Source: Thiobacillaceae bacterium (GTDB lineage Bacteria; Pseudomonadota; Gammaproteobacteria; Burkholderiales; Thiobacillaceae). Taken from it: DNA of 5,075 nucleotides. The stretch's first letter is position 1. Every line of letters starts with the position of its first letter. The translations under genes and the position numbers were made by a program. The notes under the pieces were generated by a model. That model saw only the letters and a program-made list of their open reading frames with translations, did no database searches and had not been told where the DNA came from. This document shows, piece by piece, positions 1 through 4,870 of the stretch. The DNA lies in the NCBI GenBank assembly GCA_024643305.1, contig JAHENE010000159.1:1-5075 (forward strand), written 5' to 3'.

Positions 1-619
1 CGCCGTCCAGAAAATGGTTCTCTGCCAACATGGTCAGCGCTTCCAGCGGCTTGGGCGTGAGCTTGATGGCCTTTTCCAGCAGGTCGTTGGATCGTTGCAG
101 GCGTTCGTGCATGATGGTGAACTGCGCCGCGCTGACCTCTTTGGCAAGTTTCTCGCCGCGCGCGGCCCATGCACCTTCTTGCCACATCGCCCCGCACAGC
201 CAGTGCGCCGCATAGGAATTGGGCATTTCCCGCAGCCAGTCCGCGCAGGCATCGATGCCCGCCAGCTGGGTATCCTTGATGCTGTGGATGATCGGACCTG
301 CCTCGTGTCTTTTGCTGAGGCCGTTCAGAAAATTGTCGTGCGCCAGCGTGAGCGCCAGTTCCGGAATGTTGAACTGGCGCGCGAAGAAGGCCCGCCTGAC
401 ATCGAGCGTGCGCTGTATGTTTTCAAGCAGCTTGGGCGTGTCCGGCAACACATACAGCGGCTCGATTTGCGGCCGGGCGAATGGAATGGGGTCCGCCGAG
501 AAGTCGATCCCACCTGCCTCTACAGCCTTGCTGTCGCCGCAAGAAACTTGCGTCAAGGCAAGAAACGCACAACAGAATGCAGGCCTGGCTAGGCGGCGGA
601 TAAATTCCGTAACACGCAT
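1..619 (-). CDS. DUF4034-like exported protein, 3' end missing
   Basis: The reading frame starts at the ATG complementary to 617-619 and stays open for 206 codons to the window edge, so the C-terminus is not seen. An AGGGAG ribosome binding site lies about 6 bases before the ATG and decides the start. Residues 1-27 form an export signal: basic n-region (RRLARP), hydrophobic FCCAFLAL, then TQVSC. Cys27 could be lipidated, but Q at -3 is a poor lipobox, so cleavage by signal peptidase I is equally possible. The mature part is predicted helical. Residues 122-195 have the pattern I associate with DUF4034: a D..ADWL segment, N-SYAAHWLCGAMW, WAARGEKLAKEVS..QF..M, and then L..AIKLTPKP. This resembles TPR-type solenoids, and the biochemical role of the family is unknown. 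The match is from remembered pattern, not a search. It is transcribed in the same direction as the gene at 835-1236 but separated by 215 bases, so it is probably a separate unit. Confidence 0.7.
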   Translation of the reverse strand, partial: MRVTEFIRRLARPAFCCAFLALTQVSCGDSKAVEAGGIDFSADPIPFARPQIEPLYVLPDTPKLLENIQRTLDVRRAFFARQFNIPELALTLAHDNFLNGLSKRHEAGPIIHSIKDTQLAGIDACADWLREMPNSYAAHWLCGAMWQEGAWAARGEKLAKEVSAAQFTIMHERLQRSNDLLEKAIKLTPKPLEALTMLAENHFLDG

Positions 620-758
620 GGTTGTCTCCCTGAAGACATCGATTATTTATTTATTCGAACCTGATGCGAACCACAGTAATTATCATGCCACACATTTACA
701 GACGGCCATCGGCGCGTGGTTTTCTGTCTGGCGTACCAGCTCCCCGCTAATTGAGTCG

Positions 759-780
759 GGGGCAAGCTGTGCCTGGCCCC
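759..780 (+). repeat. Imperfect GC-rich inverted repeat next to CCCCTTTGATT
   Basis: GGGGC at 759-763 pairs with GCCCC at 776-780, and AG/CT pairs extend the stem past a mismatch, leaving a short loop. On the plus strand the stem is followed directly by TTTGATTT, so it could act as a weak terminator for plus-strand transcription. More likely it is one of the short palindromic intergenic sequences with GGGG/CCCC ends that are common in Betaproteobacteria. The function is not known. The other two CCCCTTTGATT copies in the window lack the left GGGGC arm. Confidence 0.4.
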
Positions 781-787
781 TTTGATT
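777..787 (+). repeat. CCCCTTTGATT motif, copy 1
   Basis: This is an exact 11-mer shared with 2429-2439 and 4793-4803, all in the same orientation. Here it lies between genes, about 48 bases past the stop of the translational machinery gene. It is followed by TG, as in copy 2. The sequence on the other side (the GC-rich inverted repeat) differs from the other copies. Confidence 0.7.
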
Positions 788-834
788 TGCTCATGGCAAA
801 GGCAAGGCTAGGCCCAGGCGTCCCCACGCAATCT

Positions 835-1236
835 TCAAGGGCGCATGCGATCTGCTGCCGTGAAATATTTACGCGCGTAGGCAACCAGCTGCGCATCCGA
901 AGGATGGTCGACCGTTTCGACGCCGATCACCTTGTCGCTCATCTGCTGATCGTGGCTGTTGAGATGCTTGATCAGATTGAGTTTGGCATTGGCTGGCCCG
1001 ACAACCAAAATCTCCTGAGCGCCCTTCAGCGCTTCCACCACCTCGTGATAAAACTGCTGATCTTCGGGGGCGCGACCACTGCCTACGGCACCCCCTTTGT
1101 CCATGCCGCGTTTGTGGTGCAACTTGTGATGCGGATTGGCGGGGCGCAGCACGGAAGACTCTACATCTTCCGGGCTGATGTGCATGACGTGGGCTTCAGT
1201 GTGATCGATCCATACGACTGCATGATAATGAGACAT
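835..1236 (-). CDS. Translational machinery protein (eRF1 domain 3-like)
   Basis: This is a complete 133-residue soluble protein with no signal peptide or membrane segment. The start is supported by AAGGA about 6 bases before the ATG. I recognise the family by its opening MSHYHAVVWIDHTEAHV, the central NPHHKLHHK stretch (residues 34-42), EILVVGPANAKLNLIKHL (75-92), and the ending GVETVDHP.DAQLVAYARKYF..ADRM. Database entries usually name such proteins 'translational machinery protein', relating them to the third domain of archaeal/eukaryotic release factor eRF1 and Pelota. The VVGP strand and the VETVDHPSD segment fit that alpha/beta fold. The actual role is not established: the domain alone lacks the peptidyl-tRNA-hydrolysing GGQ domain. 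Residues 44-56 form a flexible glycine-rich linker (MDKGGAVGSGRA) after a histidine-rich patch. The length looks normal for the family. It is divergent from the membrane-protein gene at 1432, with a 195-base shared upstream region. Confidence 0.85.
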   Translation of the reverse strand: MSHYHAVVWIDHTEAHVMHISPEDVESSVLRPANPHHKLHHKRGMDKGGAVGSGRAPEDQQFYHEVVEALKGAQEILVVGPANAKLNLIKHLNSHDQQMSDKVIGVETVDHPSDAQLVAYARKYFTAADRMRP

Positions 1237-1431
1237 GGCATTCCTTGAGCAAGTAAACGAAACGTCTATTTTACTTTTTATGGTGCTTGCCTGCGAAATC
1301 TCGAATGCCGGGCAGTAGAATTCTTGTCAGTATTTGGCGCAGTTTGTATGGCCGGTTGGAATACTTTTTAGCAATCCTGCCGGTTTTAACAGCCCCAACC
1401 TTGTATCGCACTCTTTTATCCGGGAAAACGC
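1237..1431. promoter_or_regulatory. Divergent intergenic region holding both promoters
   Basis: The translational machinery gene (minus) and the membrane-protein gene (plus) point away from each other, so promoters for both are expected here. On the plus strand, TTGTCA (1324-1329), 17 bases, then TATGGC (1347-1352) is the best sigma-70-like pair I find. On the minus strand a TAAAAT in the AT-rich block around 1268-1282 could be a -10 box with a poor -35. Both are weak matches; the divergent layout is the stronger argument. No operator palindrome stands out. Confidence 0.35.
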
Positions 1432-1788
1432 ATGATTCTTGCTGCAATAGTTCTGTTTTGTCTGGCGGTGGCGCTCGGCCTGTTTCTCGTGGTTCTGGGC
1501 GTACGCTATCGCCGGGGTTCCCGGGCCTTGGCCGCGGTGCACGCCGGTCTCGCGCTGCTGGGCCTGAGCCTGCTGGGAATGCAGATCTTCAGAGGCCCCG
1601 TTCATGTTTTGTACAACAGTGCAGCGCTGCTTTTTGTTCTGGCGCTGTCCGGCGGCCTGGTTCTACTGGCAGTGCGCCTGGGCAATCACGAACCTCACTC
1701 GCCACCCTCGATGATTGGCGTCAGCCTGCACGCGTCCATCGCCCTTTTGGGACTGCTGCTGCTGGTGTTGGGGTACACCCATTCCTGA
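1432..1788 (+). CDS. Four-helix integral membrane protein, unknown function
   Basis: The frame encodes 118 residues, almost entirely hydrophobic, with four predicted membrane helices at about 3-24, 34-53, 59-82 and 94-115. The short loops include a basic one (RYRRGSR, 25-31) that should be cytoplasmic, and a histidine/proline-rich one (NHEPHSPP, 85-92). The two halves resemble each other: LAVALGLFLVVLGVR aligns with FVLALSGGLVLLAVR, and VHAGLALLGLSLL aligns with LHASIALLGLLLL, as if a two-helix unit had been duplicated. His37 and His100 fall at equivalent places in helices 2 and 4. I do not recognise a named family. Buried histidine pairs can bind haem, but nothing else here supports a cytochrome. 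The start has only a modest ribosome binding site (GGGAA about 7 bases upstream), but the hydrophobic N-terminus fits it. It appears to be transcribed alone, since no gene follows for about 165 bases. Confidence 0.7.
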   Translation: MILAAIVLFCLAVALGLFLVVLGVRYRRGSRALAAVHAGLALLGLSLLGMQIFRGPVHVLYNSAALLFVLALSGGLVLLAVRLGNHEPHSPPSMIGVSLHASIALLGLLLLVLGYTHS

Positions 1789-1885
1789 TTCCTTTAGCGT
1801 CTGGGCACGCAAAACTGCGGTCTGCTCCCTATTGTTGTTTCTAGTGTTTGTTTGGTAGCGCCGACGGTGTTTTAAGGCTAAAGAA

Positions 1886-1915
1886 TTGCTTGACAACATC
1901 TTTGGCCAATATAGA
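1886..1915 (+). promoter_or_regulatory. Candidate sigma-70 promoter for the secreted protein gene
   Basis: TTGCTT (1886-1891) and TATAGA (1910-1915) are separated by 18 bases, about 40 bases before the ATG at 1955. A perfect TTGACA at 1890-1895 overlaps the -35 position but is only 14 bases from TATAGA, too close to pair with it. The assignment rests on sequence match and position only. Confidence 0.35.
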
Positions 1916-1954
1916 GTGCGTCATGCCAATCTTGGCGTGTTAGGGGAGTGGGGA

Positions 1955-2233
1955 ATGAGTGTTTTAAGAATGCTTGTAGCTGTTGTTTTGGCCACCAGTT
2001 CTTTGTACGCGGCAGCCGCGGAAGATCCTGCCGAAGTCGACATCGTCGTTGCTGCGGTGAAGGCAGCAAACCCTGATTTTCAGGCACTGTGTCAGATGGG
2101 GTCAGATGGAATCCGGAAGACCATAACTGCAACTCTCATCCCACTGGTCAGTGAAGGAAAAGTCAGTGGAAATCCCCAGGCTATTGGTGGCGAAGCAGGG
2201 CAAAAGATTGGCCTCCAGTGTCGCGGCGGTTGA
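1955..2233 (+). CDS. Small secreted protein, unknown function
   Basis: The protein has 92 residues. The start is the ATG at 1955, preceded by the purine-rich GGGGAGTGGGGA. A longer frame from TTG at 1886 would put extra polar residues ahead of the signal peptide and overlap the likely promoter. Residues 1-22 (MSVLRMLVAVVLATSSLYAAAA) are a classic signal peptide with likely cleavage after AAAA, giving a mature protein of about 70 residues, probably periplasmic. The mature part contains a helical segment (EVDIVVAAVKAANPDFQALC, 27-46), a second helix (GIRKTITATLIPLVSEGKV, 52-70) and a glycine-rich tail. Its only two cysteines, Cys46 and Cys89, could form one disulfide. I do not recognise the family. 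A strong intrinsic terminator follows the stop, so the gene looks like a complete single transcription unit. Confidence 0.7.
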   Translation: MSVLRMLVAVVLATSSLYAAAAEDPAEVDIVVAAVKAANPDFQALCQMGSDGIRKTITATLIPLVSEGKVSGNPQAIGGEAGQKIGLQCRGG

Positions 2234-2257
2234 GCCCCCAGAAACCACGAAACATTT

Positions 2258-2280
2258 AAGCCGGCAAATGCCGGCTTTTT
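2258..2280 (+). terminator. Rho-independent terminator
   Basis: AAGCCGGC (2258-2265) pairs perfectly with GCCGGCTT (2270-2277) around an AAAT loop, and the right arm runs into TTTTT. It sits 25 bases after the stop of the secreted protein gene. The stem is also A-rich on its left side, so it may work weakly in the other direction. Confidence 0.9.
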
Positions 2281-2298
2281 CGTTCAAAACCGAGAAAA

Positions 2299-2442
2299 AT
2301 GATGAAGACTGATAATCATATTAAAGTCGCCGCGTTGATATCGTTCACCCTGGCAGGCACTGCGTGCACTGCTGTCGATGACGAAAGTATCGAGCGCATT
2401 GTTTCAGCCATAGTAGCAACTATCCAGCCCCCTTTGATTTGA
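2299..2442 (+). pseudogene. 5' remnant of an exported protein gene
   Basis: The 47-codon frame begins with tandem ATGs (2299 and 2302) behind a weak purine run (CGAGAAAA). Residues 5-23 form a signal peptide (KVAALISFTLAGTAC), with Cys23 as a possible but non-canonical lipidation site. The mature start reads AVDDESIERIVSAIVATIQP and the frame then ends as PLI-stop, with the last codons lying inside the CCCCTTTGATT motif. The D..SIERIV...I.P pattern resembles the N-terminus of serine hydrolases of the class C beta-lactamase / DD-peptidase type (where I would expect IPGMAV soon after), but about 20 residues are too few to be sure. The frame starts only 19 bases after the terminator, leaving no room for its own promoter. 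Together with the abrupt end, this indicates a broken, probably unexpressed gene. Confidence 0.5.
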
Positions 2443-2548
2443 AATCCGCACGGGTGCGGGAGAACGGGCGCTGGCCGGCATCGTCCTCATAGCGCGCGCA
2501 AGTCTCGGCCAGGGCGCAGTTCGAAGTCATGCAGTAGGTGTAGGTCAT
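2420..2548 (-). pseudogene. Truncated copy of the four-cysteine small protein
   Basis: The 43-codon frame starts with MTYTYCMTSNCALAETCARY and is a paralogue of the 64-residue gene at 4558-4752: 24 of the first 25 residues and 29 of the first 36 are the same. After ADF at residue 36 it leaves the family sequence, reads KSKGAG through the CCCCTTTGATT motif (as AATCAAAGGGG on this strand), and stops. The loss removes about 28 residues including the fourth cysteine (Cys50 in the intact copy), so the three remaining cysteines (6, 11, 17) probably cannot make the same site. It has a GAGG-type ribosome binding site about 7 bases upstream and lies 86 bases after the stop of the MORN protein gene on the same strand. 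It overlaps the end of the exported-protein remnant on the other strand. Confidence 0.65.
2429..2439 (+). repeat. CCCCTTTGATT motif, copy 2, at a double gene break
   Basis: This is an exact copy of the 11-mer, preceded here by one more C. The plus-strand exported-protein frame and the minus-strand small-protein frame both lose their family sequence at this point. It therefore marks a junction between two unrelated truncated genes. Confidence 0.7.
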
Positions 2549-2549
2549 G
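2474..2549 (-). repeat. Direct repeat, copy B (pairs with 4678-4753)
   Basis: This 76-base segment covers the first 25 codons of the truncated small gene and matches 4678-4753 at 72 of 76 positions in the same orientation. Of the four differences, three are silent and one changes His3 to Tyr, which suggests a recent coding duplication. Beyond codon 25 the similarity falls sharply. Confidence 0.85.
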
Positions 2550-2602
2550 GGTTGCCTCGCCTCGCTGGTTATGAAACCCTGGTGCGTTCCCTATTGTTGG
2601 AT

Positions 2603-2624
2603 GCTGAAAATGGAAATTTCCAGC
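2603..2624 (-). terminator. Hairpin after the MORN protein gene, no U-tract
   Basis: On the minus strand GCTGGAAAT and ATTTTCAGC pair over 9 bases with one G-U wobble around a TTCC loop, starting 10 bases after the stop codon. A run of T does not follow, so it is not a textbook intrinsic terminator. It could protect the transcript 3' end or be chance. Confidence 0.3.
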
Positions 2625-2634
2625 GTCACCTCAA

Positions 2635-4479
2635 CTAGCGCGCGCCACCCACACCAGTGGGGCATACGAACCAGTAGTTACCAATGTTTTTGGTGTTGCA
2701 GTGGGCGCAGCTATCTTTATCCAAACTCAACTTTCCTTCTTGCTTATCGCATTTTTCTTCCAGGCATTTAATTGCATTGGGGCTGGGAGGCAGTCCGCAC
2801 GCTACTTCCAGGGATTTTCCCTTGAGCGGCGGCAAGGTATTCGCCACTGGCACAGGCGGTGAAACAGACGGCTTGCCCGGCAGCCTTGGCACACAGGGTG
2901 GCGAGGTCGACGTTGCATCACATGCGCGCTGTAGTCCCTCATACACATGTTTCATCCGGGAAATCTCCGGCATATATTCCGAAGAATTTGGGCACTTTGC
3001 CGAGATCAGCTCGGTAGACTTTGCGATCTTCCACATCGTGGCCTCGGACAACACCACAATTGAATTTTCCGGAATGTTCTTCTTCTCCGCATCGTACTGT
3101 TTGGTGATCTCTCCCAGGCTCTTCCAGCAGGCAATATCGGCAGGACTGCTTTTACCGGCCCAACGAATGGGCCCGTATTCTGCAGAATAGTTGGGGTCGG
3201 AAATCGCCTTGCCTACTTCTTCCTTCCAAACGCGCGTGTACTCGTAATTGTCGTACGGGTTTCCCTGGTTGTAGCTCTTGCCACCATTGGCCCCCCATTG
3301 CGTGCATTCCCATTCATCGTGCGGGCCCGCACAGTGTTCCCTGACGTCGTTGAAGTTGCCCATGGCTTTGGCATAAGCAGAGGCCGAATCCTCGTCAGTG
3401 TTTTTGCAGGGCTCGAACAGCTTTGCCATATACGAGTGGATGTCCTGCATGAACAGGTCATACGTTGCAGCCCCGTTGTATAGTTCGCGGCTACGGAAGA
3501 TATCGAAGATCTTATCCCAATTCCGCTTGCAAACGCTGGGGTACGTGCTTTCTTTTCGGGATGTCAGGTTCTTCGCCAGCTTCTCCAGATCGGCCTTCGA
3601 TTCGACCGTACCGGTGCCGGATGGAGCGGGTGTGGATGGCTGCGGGTTCGATGAGCCGGGCTGCTGGGGTGGCGGATTCTGTTGGTTTTTTTGCACCAAC
3701 AAGAGCAGTGCGCCGTCAGGGACCGATGCGGGATAGCTGGCGATGTATTTGCCATCGTTGTCGTGCACATGTTTGTAATGGCCGCTGCTTCCCGTAAAGT
3801 CGATCACGCCGGCCCATTTGGCACCGTCAAAGTTGCCCACCAGGGCTACGCCATTCGTATTCTGGAATGCGATGTTTCCTCTGGGGCTGTTGTTGACGAA
3901 ATCGCCCACAAAAATTAGGCCATCGCTGTCGTACACCCATCCCTGTCCCACATGGGTGTTGCTGGAGAACTGGCCAAACCTCGCAGTGCCAGAAGATCGG
4001 CCGATTAAAATTCCCACGCCGTGTCTCTGGCCATCCTTGAGCCCGCCCTCGTAGTAATATGTTATTTCACCTGAATTGTCTTTGTATATGCGGGTTCCTT
4101 CCGCCGGGCCATTTCTGCCTGCCTCCAGGATTTGTTTGGTTGCATTGATCTTGGATTCCATTGCCTTGCTTTGTGTCAGCTTTGGCATGGCCGCATAAAA
4201 CACCACCTCATTGGTAATTTCATTCCTGCCGGCAAGGGTTTTCTCCAGCTTCCCTATAAATTCCTTTGCAGCAGGGCAAGAGTTTCTAGCCTTAAGCATC
4301 AAGCCGCAGCCGGTATGTCTGCTGCAAGCCTCCAGAAGATCCCGCTCCTTGGCATTCTGCCAATCGGCACAACTGGCAATTTCAGAAGGAACGTCACTTA
4401 CCGCGGCGTTGGCTTCAAAGGAACAAACAGCCAGCAGGGCAACGATGGTTGGCACAAATAATGAACGGAATATTCTCAT
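2635..4479 (-). CDS. Large secreted cysteine-rich protein with MORN-like repeats
   Basis: This complete frame encodes 614 residues. Residues 1-25 are a signal peptide (MRIFRSLFVPTIVALLAV...ANA) with likely cleavage after ANA, so the protein acts in the periplasm or outside. Residues 26-125 are helical with CADW, ACSRHTGC and SCPA cysteine motifs. Residues 141-235 hold about four degenerate MORN-like repeats of 22-25 residues: YEGGLKDGQRHGVGILIG, then units starting FGQF, FVGDF and LVGNF. MORN repeats form beta-hairpin ladders that bind lipids or proteins. A Pro/Gln/Ser linker (268-288) leads to a mostly helical domain (294-520) with aromatic-rich NPYDNYEYTRVW, a second Pro-rich linker (527-551), and a cysteine-rich tail with CLEEKC, CAHC and FVC. 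The mature chain has 18 cysteines, an even number that fits disulfide bonding. The overall architecture is not one I recognise. The start follows AAAGGTG, spaced rather far at about 12 bases. It lies 78 bases downstream of the four-cysteine gene, probably in one transcript. Confidence 0.8.
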   Translation of the reverse strand: MRIFRSLFVPTIVALLAVCSFEANAAVSDVPSEIASCADWQNAKERDLLEACSRHTGCGLMLKARNSCPAAKEFIGKLEKTLAGRNEITNEVVFYAAMPKLTQSKAMESKINATKQILEAGRNGPAEGTRIYKDNSGEITYYYEGGLKDGQRHGVGILIGRSSGTARFGQFSSNTHVGQGWVYDSDGLIFVGDFVNNSPRGNIAFQNTNGVALVGNFDGAKWAGVIDFTGSSGHYKHVHDNDGKYIASYPASVPDGALLLLVQKNQQNPPPQQPGSSNPQPSTPAPSGTGTVESKADLEKLAKNLTSRKESTYPSVCKRNWDKIFDIFRSRELYNGAATYDLFMQDIHSYMAKLFEPCKNTDEDSASAYAKAMGNFNDVREHCAGPHDEWECTQWGANGGKSYNQGNPYDNYEYTRVWKEEVGKAISDPNYSAEYGPIRWAGKSSPADIACWKSLGEITKQYDAEKKNIPENSIVVLSEATMWKIAKSTELISAKCPNSSEYMPEISRMKHVYEGLQRACDATSTSPPCVPRLPGKPSVSPPVPVANTLPPLKGKSLEVACGLPPSPNAIKCLEEKCDKQEGKLSLDKDSCAHCNTKNIGNYWFVCPTGVGGAR

Positions 4480-4557
4480 TTTTTTGCCGACACCTTTCTG
4501 ATTGAAATTTATTAAAACCGTCCTGCCAGTTGGAATATTACAGTCGGATTGTTTGAT

Positions 4558-4752
4558 TCAGTGCGCAGTCTGCCGGGCGTCGTTCTTGTCGATGAAAAAC
4601 GGGCAGGTCGTGGTGTTGTCCGGCTGGCGGATCAGCTCCTCGCTGAAATCCGCATAGGTTCTGTTCAGCAGGTGCTTGCCGGCATCGTCCTCATAGCGCG
4701 CACAAGTCTCGGCCAGGGCGCAGTTTGAGGTCATGCAGTAGGTGTGGGTCAT
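4558..4752 (-). CDS. Small four-cysteine protein, unknown function
   Basis: The protein has 64 residues and no signal peptide or membrane helix, so it is probably cytoplasmic. Its cysteines are at 6, 11, 17 and 50: YC-MTSN-C-ALAET-C-ARY near the start and TTTCPFFID near the end. This C-x4-C-x5-C...C-x-x-F layout resembles small zinc-binding proteins often found in phage and cassette regions, but I cannot name a family. The middle (NRTYADFSEELIRQ, 31-44) is probably helical. The start is supported by GAGGT about 6 bases upstream and by conservation of the same start in the truncated paralogue at 2420-2548. The ATG overlaps the stop of the IS3 orfB fragment as ATGA, so translation could be coupled to it. 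The MORN protein gene follows after 78 bases on the same strand. Seeing the same N-terminus twice at the locus argues that this is a real gene. Confidence 0.7.
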   Translation of the reverse strand: MTHTYCMTSNCALAETCARYEDDAGKHLLNRTYADFSEELIRQPDNTTTCPFFIDKNDARQTAH

Positions 4753-4753
4753 G
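4678..4753 (-). repeat. Direct repeat, copy A (pairs with 2474-2549)
   Basis: This is the intact-gene member of the 76-base direct repeat pair. The two copies are about 2.2 kb apart and bracket the whole MORN protein gene, so recombination between them would delete or amplify that gene together with one small-gene copy. Confidence 0.85.
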
Positions 4754-4774
4754 ATCTACCTCTATGGTTGTTCA

Positions 4775-4784
4775 GAATTAATTC
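4775..4784. repeat. 10-base perfect palindrome GAATTAATTC
   Basis: This AT-rich perfect palindrome lies between the four-cysteine gene and the CCCCTTTGATT motif, about 23 bases before the gene's ATG. It may be part of the short repeated sequence joined to the IS3 remnant or an operator; it is short enough to be accidental. Confidence 0.35.
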
Positions 4785-4792
4785 GAAGCTGA

Positions 4793-4803
4793 CCCCTTTG
4801 ATT
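4793..4803 (+). repeat. CCCCTTTGATT motif, copy 3, at the IS3 orfB break
   Basis: This exact copy of the 11-mer lies immediately at the point where orfB leaves the family sequence. It is preceded by GCTGA on the plus strand, giving the GGGGTCAGC form on the other strand. Confidence 0.7.
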
Positions 4804-4870
4804 CCTCGCAGTACCGCGCACAGGCGTGAGAAGGTGTATTGATGACGGTGTTCCCGGATGAAGGCGTACT

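Larger units (their letters stand above)
620..834. other. Intergenic stretch between two minus-strand genes
   Basis: No convincing gene is seen here. On the minus strand an AT-rich segment around 645-690 includes a GATAAT that could be a -10 box for the downstream exported-protein gene, but no good -35 box sits at the right distance. The stretch also contains the GC-rich inverted repeat at 759-780 and the first copy of the CCCCTTTGATT motif at 777-787. On the minus strand a 15-codon frame (MSKSKGPGTACPRLN) crosses that motif. It has no visible ribosome binding site and is probably only the reading of the repeat. Confidence 0.5.

Noticed and set aside
219..785. Long plus-strand reading frame opposite the left gene
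   Set aside because: It lies over the minus-strand DUF4034-like gene, which has a ribosome binding site, signal peptide and family pattern; the plus-strand translation is serine-rich and shows no domain.
1287..1844. Plus-strand frame of 185 codons covering the membrane protein gene
   Set aside because: Out-of-frame reading of the four-helix gene; the translation is arginine- and glycine-rich with no structure, and it has no good start.
1890..1915. TTGACA with TATAGA as a strong promoter
   Set aside because: The spacing is 14 bases, too short for sigma-70; the overlapping TTGCTT with 18-base spacing was kept instead at low confidence.
1886..1954. TTG start giving a 115-residue version of the secreted protein
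   Set aside because: It would add polar residues before a good signal peptide, lacks a ribosome binding site, and overlaps the candidate promoter; the ATG at 1955 is better.
1827..2598. CCCTATTGTTG at about 1827-1837 and 2589-2599 as a repeat pair
   Set aside because: Only 11 bases, no shared flanks, and not at any gene boundary; it could be chance.
2684..3190. Plus-strand frame opposite the MORN protein gene
   Set aside because: The minus-strand frame is far longer, has a signal peptide, repeats and conserved cysteine motifs, and explains the sequence.
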